Below, piece by piece: positions 35,767-47,889 of a DNA stretch of 64,000 nt (position 1 is its first letter; each line of letters opens with the position of its first letter). A program made the translations under genes and the position numbers. The DNA is taken from assembly GCA_963754235.1 (NCBI GenBank), contig CAVWFK010000024.1, positions 48,531 through 112,530 on the forward strand, written 5' to 3'. The stretch is from DATAYA01 sp963754235. Its GTDB lineage: Bacteria > Pseudomonadota > Alphaproteobacteria > Acetobacterales > Acetobacteraceae. Below the pieces are notes generated by a model. That model ran no database searches. It was not told the DNA's origin and was given only the letters and a program-made list of their open reading frames with translations.

Positions 35767-36674
35767 CAGAAATACCCCTCGCGCTTCTTTCTCTCCATCG
35801 ACGCCGCCTCGTCACGGTCGATCAGCCGCCCGCCGCGCTCGGAGGTGCGCACGGCGAACATCTCGGCCACGATTTCCGGCAGCGTGGTCGCGGAACTCTC
35901 GACGGCGCCCGTGAGAGGATAGCAGCCGAGCGAGCGGAACCGCACGGTGCGCATTTGCGGCACCTCGCCCGGTGCCAGCCGCATGCGCTCGTCATGCACC
36001 ACGATCAGGCTGCCGTCGCGCTCGACCACCGGATGCGGCTTGGCGAAATAGAGCGGGACGATCGGAATCTCCTCCTCCATGACGTATTGCCAGACGTCGA
36101 GCTCGGTCCAGTTGGAGAGCGGGAACACGCGGATCGATTCGCCCTTGTTGATGCGCCCGTTATAGAGGCGCCAGAACTCCGGCCGCTGGTTTTTCGGATC
36201 CCATTCCTGATTGGCGCTGCGGAAGCTGAAGATGCGCTCCTTGGCGCGCGACTTCTCCTCGTCGCGGCGCGCGCCGCCGAACGCCGCGTCGTAGCCGCCC
36301 GCGCGCAGCGCCTGCCGCAGCGCCTCGGTCTTCATCACCTGCGTGTAGTAGGAGGACCCGTGGTCGAACGGATTGACGCCCTGCGCGCGGCCCTCGGCGT
36401 TGGTGTAGACGATCAGCCGCAGGCCAAGCCGGGCCGCGGTCTCGTCGCGGAAGGCGATCATCTCGCGGAACTTCCACCCGGTATCGATGTGCAGCAGCGG
36501 GAACGGCAGGGGGGCCGGGTAGAACGCCTTGCGGGCAAGGTGCAGCATCACCGAGCTGTCCTTGCCGATCGAATAGAGGAACACGGGCGTGCGGCATTCC
36601 GCCGCCACCTCCCGGAAAATGTGGATGCTCTCATCCTCGAGACGCTTGAGGTGAGAGCCGCGATGCAGGGCCAT
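35766..36674 (-). CDS. cysD: Sulfate adenylyltransferase subunit 2
   Basis: 302 residues. PP-loop ATP pyrophosphatase motif FLYSIGKDSSVMLHL, then HIDTGWKFREMIAFRD, GARRDEEKSRAKERIFSFR and FPLSNWTELDVWQY: all standard for CysD. It carries the catalytic activity that joins sulfate to AMP, driven by CysN GTPase. ATG 36674 is preceded by GGAGG; overlaps cysNC by one base. Usual family length about 300. Confidence 0.96.
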   Translation of the reverse strand: MALHRGSHLKRLEDESIHIFREVAAECRTPVFLYSIGKDSSVMLHLARKAFYPAPLPFPLLHIDTGWKFREMIAFRDETAARLGLRLIVYTNAEGRAQGVNPFDHGSSYYTQVMKTEALRQALRAGGYDAAFGGARRDEEKSRAKERIFSFRSANQEWDPKNQRPEFWRLYNGRINKGESIRVFPLSNWTELDVWQYVMEEEIPIVPLYFAKPHPVVERDGSLIVVHDERMRLAPGEVPQMRTVRFRSLGCYPLTGAVESSATTLPEIVAEMFAVRTSERGGRLIDRDEAASMERKKREGYF

Positions 36675-36802
36675 GCCGCCTCCTGATGTGCCCCCGGCAC
36701 GACGCGGCCGGAATGCGGTGATGGGCCGCATCCCGGCACGCAACGGTGCGGAGGTAGCACGAGTACCGCGCCGCGCCCAAGCGAAAGGCGCGATGGGACG
36801 GG

Positions 36803-39196
36803 TCAGCGCTGCCGCGGGTCGGAGCGGGGCGCGGGGCGGGCCGGCGGCGGATGATAGGCGGGCGCTTGGACGGCGGGCGGATGGTAGGCAGGCGGGTGAT
36901 AGGCAGGCGGATGGTAGGCGGGCGCCTGGACCGCGGGCGGGTGATAGGCGGGCGCGCGGAAGGCAGGCGCTTGGGCCGCCGGAGCGTGATAGGCCGGTGC
37001 GAAGGAGGGGGCGCGATAGGCGGGCGCGCGATACGCGGGCGCCTGAGAGGCTGACGCGCGATAGGCGGGGGCGCGATAGGCGGGCGCCTGAGAGGCCGGC
37101 GCGCGATAGGCGGGGGCGGGGGAGGCCAGGGGTCGGGCCACGACCGGCCGGGCGATCGGCGCCGCGCGTGGCGCCTCAGGCCGGAACGTCGCCGGCTGCC
37201 GCAGCGCCGGGGTCCGCGTGTCGAAGGTGGCGCGCGCTGCGCCGAGGGACGGCAGCCGTGCGGCGGCCAGCCGCTGTGGTGCCGGGGCGCCCAGCGTCGG
37301 CCGCGCGCCGCTCGGACGGGCGGCGGCGATGCGCGGGCCGGGCGCGGCGGCAGCGGTGAACTGCTCCCGTCCGGCTCCTATCATCGGCCGCGCCGCGCCA
37401 GGGGTGCGCAGCGCCGGCAGGCCGGGGCGCACCGGGCGCGCTGTCGCCAGCACAGAGCGATCGGCCGCGCGCGGGCCGCTAAGGCCGGGCCGCGCCGCGA
37501 AGGAGGGTCGCGCGGCGAGCGAGGGCCTCGCCGCCAGCGAGGGCCGCGTCGCGCCCGGCGCGCGCAGCGATGGCGGCATGCCCGGACGCAGCGCGGCACC
37601 GCGGACGCCGGCCGCTCGGGCGGTTGCCGCCACCATCGGGGCACGGCCGCGCAACGTCGGCAGTCCGGTCGGGCGCACGGGGCGCGCCAAGGCCGGGCCG
37701 GCCGCCGCCGGGCGGTGCAGCGCCGCCGCCGGGATACCCAGATTGCGGGCCATCGGCCGGGTCAGCCCGGCGGTCTCGGCGCCCGGCCGCAGCGGCGTCC
37801 GTCCCACGATCGGCCGCGCCGTGCGCAACTGCGCCGGGTCGACGCGGTGCGCCAGCCCGCCCAGCCGCCGCGAAGCCACGAACGCCGAGGCCGGCACCAC
37901 GCTCGCCGCGCGGCGGTTGATGAAGTTGTTGATCGTGATGTTGCGGTTGATGTTGATGATGTTGATGTTGCGCACGTTGAGGATGTTGACTGAGCGGAAA
38001 AAGCCGCGGCCGAAACCAAACCAGGGCACGAACGGCTCGCCCGGCGCCAGCGGCACCCAGCCGACCGGGCCGCTCCAGCCGCCCCAGCCGCCGGCGCCGC
38101 CCCACCAACCCCAGCCGGGCCAGCCGCCCCAGCCCCAACCCAGGCCGACGCCGAAGCCGATGAAGCTGACCAGCGCCGGCGCATAGACCGGCACGTAGCC
38201 GGCATCGACCACGACGCCCGGCTCCACCGGCACCCAGGCCCAGGCGCCCCCGATCTCGGCCCAGCGCCCGTAATGGAACGGCGCGAAGCCCCACGGTTCG
38301 CTATCGACCCAGTTCCAGCCCCAGGAGTTGGTGTAGTTCCACTGGCCATTCTGGTACGGCGTCCAGCCCGGCGCCACGTTCGGGTACCAGACCTGCCCGT
38401 ACTGCGCGTTGCTGGACCAGCGGCCGTACTGCGCGAGATCGGCGCAGCCGGTCATCTGCTGCACCGCCGGAGGCAGGGCGGCGACCTCGCTCGCGAGCGG
38501 CTCGGGTGCGGCGCCGAGCATCGCGGTCAGAAACGGCGTCTGCACCGCCGCCCCGACGCTGCCCTGGAAGTTGTCGGTGCCGGAGACGGTCGCGGTCTGG
38601 TTGGCCGCCACCTGCAAGGCGAGCGCCGGCCCGGTCATTTCGGCCGCCCCCTCCACCACGGTCAAGGTGGTCGCATCGGCGCTGTCGCCGGCAACGATAT
38701 CGTAGCGGCCGGCGGTCGTGATCTGCACGGCGCCGCGCGGCGTCGCGATCGCGTAGGTATCGCCCGGCGGCAGGGTCGGGATGGCGAGGAACAGCTCGCC
38801 CTGCGGCAGCGTCGCCGCGAAGGCGTGATCGTCGATGCGGGTGATGTCGAGCTCGGCGCCGCCGCTCATGGTGAACGCGCTGGCACCCAGTTCGAGGCGG
38901 GCCTGCGCCTGCGGCTCGGTCCAGAAGGCGTCGCCACTGACGATCGGGGTATTGAGCACCGCCGGGCTCCACTGGGTCGCATCTTCGGCGTGCGTGCTGA
39001 CCATGCCGGTGATCTGCGCCAACCGGCCGACCCGCGCGGGCGGGTTGGCGGCGTCGGACACGGTCACCGGGGCGGGGCTCGCGATCGATGGCGGCGCGGC
39101 CAGCGCCGTGGCCGCGGTCAGGATCGGCGCGAGGACCAGGGCCGCCGCGGCGAGGGCGGCGATGGGCGCCGAAGCGCGGCGACGCTGCTGCTCCAT
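36803..39196 (-). CDS. Large FecR/DUF6600-like exported protein with Pro/Ala-rich repeats
   Basis: 797 residues. Signal peptide (APIAALAAAALVLAPILTAATALAA). Residues 55-200: FecR-like beta domain (ARLELGASAFTMSGGAELDI, TPRGAVQITTAGRYDIVAGDS). Residues 255-400: Trp/Gly-rich motifs (YGRWSSNAQYGQVWYPNV, WGWNWVDSEPWGFAPFHYGRW, WAWVPVEPG) as in DUF6600 proteins, then a Gly-Trp run and an Asn/Ile-rich stretch. From 430 on, Arg/Pro/Ala-rich, ending in about fifteen Tyr-x-x-Pro-Ala units (YRAPA, YHPPA). Exported; role unknown, probably cell envelope. Confidence 0.8.
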   Translation of the reverse strand: MEQQRRRASAPIAALAAAALVLAPILTAATALAAPPSIASPAPVTVSDAANPPARVGRLAQITGMVSTHAEDATQWSPAVLNTPIVSGDAFWTEPQAQARLELGASAFTMSGGAELDITRIDDHAFAATLPQGELFLAIPTLPPGDTYAIATPRGAVQITTAGRYDIVAGDSADATTLTVVEGAAEMTGPALALQVAANQTATVSGTDNFQGSVGAAVQTPFLTAMLGAAPEPLASEVAALPPAVQQMTGCADLAQYGRWSSNAQYGQVWYPNVAPGWTPYQNGQWNYTNSWGWNWVDSEPWGFAPFHYGRWAEIGGAWAWVPVEPGVVVDAGYVPVYAPALVSFIGFGVGLGWGWGGWPGWGWWGGAGGWGGWSGPVGWVPLAPGEPFVPWFGFGRGFFRSVNILNVRNINIININRNITINNFINRRAASVVPASAFVASRRLGGLAHRVDPAQLRTARPIVGRTPLRPGAETAGLTRPMARNLGIPAAALHRPAAAGPALARPVRPTGLPTLRGRAPMVAATARAAGVRGAALRPGMPPSLRAPGATRPSLAARPSLAARPSFAARPGLSGPRAADRSVLATARPVRPGLPALRTPGAARPMIGAGREQFTAAAAPGPRIAAARPSGARPTLGAPAPQRLAAARLPSLGAARATFDTRTPALRQPATFRPEAPRAAPIARPVVARPLASPAPAYRAPASQAPAYRAPAYRASASQAPAYRAPAYRAPSFAPAYHAPAAQAPAFRAPAYHPPAVQAPAYHPPAYHPPAYHPPAVQAPAYHPPPARPAPRSDPRQR

Positions 39197-39397
39197 GGGA
39201 GCCTCCTTGCGGCGCCGGGCCGTGCGCGGCAGACGCCTGGGCAGGAACTTGGACCGCCCAGGTTGGCCTCCAATGCGGCGGGCCTATGGCGTCGCGATGA
39301 CGACTTCGCGTGAGCCGCCGCCGAGGGGCGGGGGAATCAATTTCCCGGCACGAGCGCTTCCCTTGCGTTAGGAAACAACTTCCCATATGCCGATTGC

Positions 39398-40765
39398 ATG
39401 AGCGTCCGGGTGGAGACGATCCTGCACCGCCTCGGCGGCGCCGAACAGGCCGCGCGCCTCCTGGGCGTGGGCACCGAGGCGGTGCGGAAGTGGCGCCAGG
39501 CGGGTGCCATTCCGTCGCGGCACTGGCCGGCGGTGATCGCCGCGACCGGATTGGCACTCGCCGAGCTGTCGGGCGTTCCGGGCCGGCCCGACCCGGCCGA
39601 GCTGCCGCCGGGGGCGACGGCCGCACTGGTATTGGCAGACGGCACCGTGTTCTGGGGCCGCGGCTTTGGCGCCCACGCCGACGGGCGCGCGGGTGAGGTC
39701 TGCTTCAACACCGGCTTGACCGGCTATCAGGAGACGCTGACCGACCCCTCCTATGCCGGGCAGATCATTACCTTCACCTTCCCGCATATCGGCAATGTCG
39801 GTGCCAACGCCGAGGATGTGGAGGCGGGCACGATCGCGGCCCTTGGGGCGGTGGTGAAGCAGGAGGTGACCGCGCCCTCGAACTGGCGCGCGGCATCGGG
39901 GCTGGATGCGTGGCTGCGCGCGCAAGGTGTCGCGGGGATCGCCGGCGTCGATACGCGGGCGCTGACGCTGCGCATCCGCGACGGCGGCGCGCCCAACGGC
40001 GTGCTCGCCTATCCGGCCGACGGGCGGTTCGACATTCCGGCCCTGATCGCACGCGCGCGAGATTGGCCGGGGCTGGTGGGGATGGACCTCGCACGCCAGG
40101 TCTCCTGCACCCAGACCTATGTGTGGGGCGAGCAGGCCGAGTGGGCATGGCCGGCAGGATACGGGCGGCAGACGGCGCCGCGGTTTCATGTCGTCGCAGT
40201 CGATTACGGCGCCAAGCGCAATATCCTGCGTTGCCTGGCGGCGGCGGGCTGCCGGGTGACCGTGGTCCCGGCGACCGCCTCGGCGGGGGATATTTTCCGC
40301 CATGCGCCGGACGGCGTGTTCCTCAGCAACGGGCCGGGCGATCCGGCGGCGACGGCGGAGTACGCGGTGCCGGTGCTGTGCCAGGTGATCGCGTCGGGCA
40401 AGCCGGTGTTCGGCATCTGCCTCGGCCACCAGTTGCTGGCGCTGGCGCTGGGTGCCCGCACCTACAAACTGGCACTCGGGCATCGTGGGGCGAACCAGCC
40501 GGTCAAGGAGCTGACGACCGGGCGGGTGGAGATCACCAGCCAGAACCACGGCTTTGCCGTCGATGACGCGGCGTTGCCCGAGGGCGTGCACGTCACACAT
40601 GTCAGCCTGTTTGATGGCTCGAACGAGGGCCTCGCGTGCGAGGGCCGGCCGATCTTTTCAGTGCAGTACCATCCCGAAGCGTCCCCGGGGCCGGCGGACA
40701 GCCACCACCTGTTCGAGCGGTTCGTGGCGATGATGCACGCGGACGTGACACAGCGCCGTCGCTAG
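39398..40765 (+). CDS. carA: Carbamoyl-phosphate synthase small subunit with N-terminal helix-turn-helix
   Basis: 455 residues, about 70 more than usual. Residues 1-60 form a helix-turn-helix-like unit (ETILHRLGGAEQAARLLGVG, then TEAVRKWRQAGAIPSRHWPA). The CarA part follows: FNTGLTGYQETLTDPSYAGQ, then the class I glutaminase domain with VDYGAKRNILR, VFGICLGHQLLAL (nucleophile Cys), ITSQNHGFAV and VQYHPEASPGP (His, Glu). It supplies ammonia from glutamine to CarB for arginine and pyrimidine synthesis. I recall such a domain on alphaproteobacterial CarA. Followed by carB after 156 bases. Confidence 0.95.
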   Translation: MSVRVETILHRLGGAEQAARLLGVGTEAVRKWRQAGAIPSRHWPAVIAATGLALAELSGVPGRPDPAELPPGATAALVLADGTVFWGRGFGAHADGRAGEVCFNTGLTGYQETLTDPSYAGQIITFTFPHIGNVGANAEDVEAGTIAALGAVVKQEVTAPSNWRAASGLDAWLRAQGVAGIAGVDTRALTLRIRDGGAPNGVLAYPADGRFDIPALIARARDWPGLVGMDLARQVSCTQTYVWGEQAEWAWPAGYGRQTAPRFHVVAVDYGAKRNILRCLAAAGCRVTVVPATASAGDIFRHAPDGVFLSNGPGDPAATAEYAVPVLCQVIASGKPVFGICLGHQLLALALGARTYKLALGHRGANQPVKELTTGRVEITSQNHGFAVDDAALPEGVHVTHVSLFDGSNEGLACEGRPIFSVQYHPEASPGPADSHHLFERFVAMMHADVTQRRR

Positions 40766-40783
40766 TGCCCCGATTCCGAAGCT

Positions 40784-40880
40784 CCTCGTCATTGCGAAGA
40801 GCGAAGCGACGAAGCAATCCAGCGCGGTGCCGCGGGCGAGGCTGCTGGATTGCTTCGCTTCGCTCGCAATGACGACGAGG
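40784..40880. repeat. Long palindromic repeat between carA and carB
   Basis: Arms CCTCGTCATTGCGA and TCGCAATGACGACGAGG enclose further complementary parts (GAAGCAATCCAGC / GCTGGATTGCTTC). It can fold into one ~40-bp stem, so it may lower read-through from carA to carB. Half a copy is at 26977. Confidence 0.8.
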
Positions 40881-40921
40881 CACGATGCATACGAATTCTG
40901 AACCAGGGCACTAGAAGAAAA

Positions 40922-44164
<3,243 letters not shown>

Positions 44165-44175
44165 ACCAACCCCGT

Positions 44176-44200
44176 CGCGGCCGGGCCTTCCCCGACCGCG
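44176..44200 (+). terminator. Possible terminator after carB
   Basis: Hairpin CGCGGCCGGG / CCCGACCGCG (nine of ten pairs, five-base loop) eleven bases after the carB stop, followed by TTGTCTTTGT. The T-tract is weak. Confidence 0.4.
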
Positions 44201-44239
44201 GCGCTGTTGTCTTTGTCACCCAGGTCGAGGGCCTTGACG

Positions 44240-44716
44240 TTGCCGAAATTCCCGATGACCGCCCCAGGTCTGCTGCGGTTGGAGGAGGAACTGCGCCAGC
44301 TCAAAAGCGCGGAGCGGCCGGCGATCATCCGTGCCATCGCCGAGGCGCGAACCCACGGCGATCTGAGCGAGAACGCCGAATACCACACGGCGCGCGAACG
44401 CCAGTCCTTCATCGAAGGCCGGATCGCCGAGCTGGAGGAGATCGTCTCCTCGGCCGAGGTGATCGACCCATCGGCGCTGTCGGGCGAGCACGTGAAGTTC
44501 GGCGCCCATGTCCGCCTCGTCGATGAGGAGAATGACCGCGAGGCCACCTATCAGATCGTCGGAATGCACGAGGCCGACATCAAGCAGGGGCGGCTGTCGG
44601 TGTCCTCGCCGTTGGCCAAGGCACTGATCGGCAAGAAGACCGGCGACACGGTCTCGGTGCCGGCGCCGGGCGGCGACAAGACTTACGAAATCCTGGGCGT
44701 CCGGTTCGGCGGCTGA
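44240..44716 (+). CDS. greA: Transcription elongation factor GreA
   Basis: 158 residues. Rescues backtracked RNA polymerase. Coiled-coil N-terminal domain with the acidic tip (IAEARTHGDLSENAEYHTARERQSFIEGRI) and a C-terminal FKBP-like domain (VGMHEADIKQGRLSVSSPLAKALIGKKTGD). TTG 44240 gives PKFPMTAPGLLRLEEELRQLK, the family N terminus; TTG 44234 or ATG 44252 are alternatives. Follows carB as in many alphaproteobacteria. Confidence 0.93.
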   Translation: MPKFPMTAPGLLRLEEELRQLKSAERPAIIRAIAEARTHGDLSENAEYHTARERQSFIEGRIAELEEIVSSAEVIDPSALSGEHVKFGAHVRLVDEENDREATYQIVGMHEADIKQGRLSVSSPLAKALIGKKTGDTVSVPAPGGDKTYEILGVRFGG

Positions 44717-44752
44717 CCGCATCTGGCATGCCGCATCTGGCATGATCGGCCG

Positions 44753-45949
44753 ATGATCGGCCTTGCGGAGGTTCGCGCGGCGGCCGGGCGGATCGCCGGG
44801 CGGGTGCTGCATACCCCGGCGCTGCGCTCCGATGCGATTTCACGCGCGACCGGCGCCGACGTCACGCTGAAGCTTGAGAATTTACAGGCGATCGGCTCGT
44901 TCAAGGAACGGGGTGCCGCCAACAAGCTCGCTTTGCTCAACGAGGCCGAGCGGGCGCGCGGCGTGATCGCGATGTCGGCCGGCAATCACGCGCAGGCAGT
45001 GGCGCGACACGCGAGCCTCTCGGGCATCGCGGCGGTGATCGTGATGCCGCAAACGACGCCGCTCTCGAAGGTTTCGCGCACCGCGGGCTGGCGAGCGGAG
45101 GTGGTGTTGCACGGCGAGACGCTGGCCGAGGCGGCGGCCCATGCCGAGGCGCTGGCCGCCGAACGCGGTCTGGTCAACATCCATCCCTATGACGATCCGG
45201 CGGTCATGGCCGGGCAGGGCACGCTGGCGCTGGAGATGATCGAGGACGCGCCGGCGCTCGATGCGCTGCTGATTCCGGTCGGCGGCGGCGGCATGATCGC
45301 CGGCTGCGCCGTCACCGCCGCGGCGCTCTCGCCCGGCACCGAGATCATCGGTGTCGAGGTCGCAGCCTACGCCTCCCTGGCGCAGCGGCTTGCCGGGCAG
45401 CCCGTGCATGTCGGCGGCCCGACAATCGCCGAGGGCATCGCCGTGCGCGACATCGGCGCGCAGCCGCTGGCGGTGATCCGCGCCCATGTCTCCGACGTGC
45501 TGGTGGTGCCCGAGCGGGTGGTAGAGGACGCGATCTCGCTGCTCGCCGAGGGGGCGAAGCAGGTCGCCGAAGGCGCGGGTGCGGTGGGTGTCGCAGCACT
45601 GCTCGCGCATCGCGAGCGATTCGCCGGCAAGCGGGTCGGCACCGTGGTGTGCGGCGGCAACATCGACAGCCGCATTCTGGCCAATGTGCTGTTGCGCGGG
45701 CTGCTGCGTGACGGGCGGCTGTTGCGGCTGCACATGGAAATCCCTGACCGGCCGGGCGTGTTGGCCGACATCGCGGGCAAGATCGGCAACTCGGGCGGCA
45801 ATATCATCGAGGTTTCGCACCAGCGCCTGTTCGCGGCGCCGAGCGTGCAGGCGGCGGAGCTGGAAGTGATGGTGGAAGCGCGCGACCCCGCGCACGCGGC
45901 CGGCATCGCCCGGGCGCTGGCCGAGAGCTACGTAGTCAGGAAGATTTGA
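44753..45949 (+). CDS. Threonine ammonia-lyase with C-terminal ACT domain
   Basis: 398 residues. PLP enzyme converting threonine to 2-oxobutanoate for isoleucine synthesis or degradation. PLP Lys in SFKERGAANKL, Ser/Gly/Asn loop SAGNHAQAVA, phosphate-binding IPVGGGGMIAG, and a single ACT domain at 325-398 (LHMEIPDRPGVLADIAGKIG). Short form with one ACT domain, as in TdcB/IlvA of alphaproteobacteria. Just upstream is a 14-bp direct repeat (GCATCTGGCATG twice, 44719-44744). Confidence 0.92.
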   Translation: MIGLAEVRAAAGRIAGRVLHTPALRSDAISRATGADVTLKLENLQAIGSFKERGAANKLALLNEAERARGVIAMSAGNHAQAVARHASLSGIAAVIVMPQTTPLSKVSRTAGWRAEVVLHGETLAEAAAHAEALAAERGLVNIHPYDDPAVMAGQGTLALEMIEDAPALDALLIPVGGGGMIAGCAVTAAALSPGTEIIGVEVAAYASLAQRLAGQPVHVGGPTIAEGIAVRDIGAQPLAVIRAHVSDVLVVPERVVEDAISLLAEGAKQVAEGAGAVGVAALLAHRERFAGKRVGTVVCGGNIDSRILANVLLRGLLRDGRLLRLHMEIPDRPGVLADIAGKIGNSGGNIIEVSHQRLFAAPSVQAAELEVMVEARDPAHAAGIARALAESYVVRKI

Positions 45950-46026
45950 GGTTGCAGGCGAAGCTTCGCGGTTTTGACGCGATCTCTTCCGTTCCTCAAT
46001 GACCCCGCATCGGTGACCGGCTGAAG

Positions 46027-46054
46027 CCCTCTCCGCCTCTGGGGGCGGAGAGGG
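46027..46054. repeat. REP-like palindrome, site 5
   Basis: CCCTCTCCGCC / GGGCGGAGAGGG between the convergent threonine ammonia-lyase and livF genes; not interrupted. It may serve as a bidirectional terminator. Confidence 0.75.
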
Positions 46055-46066
46055 CTTGGCGTAATT

Positions 46067-46773
46067 TCAGCCGAGATACGCCTCGCGCACCCGCGCATCG
46101 TCGAGCAGCGCGCGACCCGGCCCGTTGAGCACGACCCGGCCGCTCTCCAGCACGTAGCCGCGATCGGCGACCGAGAGCGCCATCAGTGCGTTCTGCTCCA
46201 CCAGCAGGATCGTCACCCCCTGCCCGTTGATCGTCCGGATGGTCTCGAACACCTGCTCGACCATCATCGGGCTGAGCCCCATGCTCGGCTCGTCCATCAG
46301 CAGCGCGCGCGGCCGCGCCATCAGCGCCCGCGCCGTCGCGACCATCTGCTGCTCGCCGCCCGAGAGCGTGCCCGCCACCTGGCGGATGCGTTCCCGCAGG
46401 ACCGGGAACAGGGTCATCATCCGTTCCTTGTCCTCGGCGATCACGCGGCGGTCGCGCCGGGTGAAGGCGCCCATCATCAGGTTCTCCTCGACCGTCAGGC
46501 GGCCGAACACGCGCCGGCCCTCCGGCACCTGGACCAGTCCCATCGCGGCGATGTGGTGCGCGCCGATGCCGCCGAGCGGGCGGCCGTCGAAGCGGATTTC
46601 GCCGCGGCGCGGATGCAGCACGCCGCTGATCGCCCGCAGCGTGGTCGATTTGCCGGCGCCGTTGGCACCAACCAGGGTTACGATCTGATGCTCGTCGACT
46701 GCGATCGAGATGCCCTTGAGCGCCTCGATCTTGTCGTAGAACACGTGGATCGCGTCGATCTCGAGCAGCGCCA

Positions 46774-46774
<1 letters not shown>
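46067..46774 (-). CDS. livF: Branched-chain amino-acid ABC transporter ATPase LivF
   Basis: 235 residues. Walker A GANGAGKSTTLR, VPEGRRVFGRLTVEENL, signature LSGGEQQMVATARAL, Walker B LLMDEPSMGLSP, H-loop LLVEQN. Works at the membrane with LivG on the LivHM channel. ATG overlaps the livG stop (ATGA at 46774). Confidence 0.95.
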
Positions 46775-47601
<827 letters not shown>

Positions 47602-47889
47602 CAGGCGCACAAGGCGAGGGGCGCTGCCCCTCGACCCCGCTGGGGCCTGGAGGCCCCAGACCCCCATTCGCTTGAGCGGCGAAAATATCAAATCATCGCG
47701 ACGGCTCATCCCCACCGTCATGGCCGGCGAAGGCCGGCCATCCACGACTTCCTCTGTGGCGCAACAGAAAGACATGGATGCTCGGCCTTCGCCGAGCCTG
47801 ACGTGGGGACGCCTGGTATAAGGAACAGGGTCGAGGGACGACTGTCCCTCGCGGGGCTTGGGGCAGCGCCCCAACCTTCCTTTCGTCGT
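47602..47889. repeat. Repeat-filled gap between livM and livG
   Basis: Contains a GC hairpin (GGGGCCTGGAGGCCCC, 47642-47660), the ~90-bp double-hairpin repeat in reverse orientation (47715-47803, copy C) and a second GC block (GAGGGACGACTGTCCCTC, CGGGGCTTGGGGCAGCGCCCC, 47833-47872). No coding gene seen. Such structure inside an operon may reduce livGF expression or mark a former breakpoint. Confidence 0.7.

Noticed and set aside
32721..40600. Long plus-strand frames opposite opgC, cysNC, cysD and the FecR-like gene, and minus-strand frames opposite carA
   Set aside because: Low-information Arg/His/Gly-rich products typical of antisense frames in GC-rich DNA.
47602..47874. N-terminal extension of LivG through the repeat region
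   Set aside because: The extension lies in dispersed hairpin repeats and lacks family similarity; ATG 47601 gives the standard LivG N terminus.
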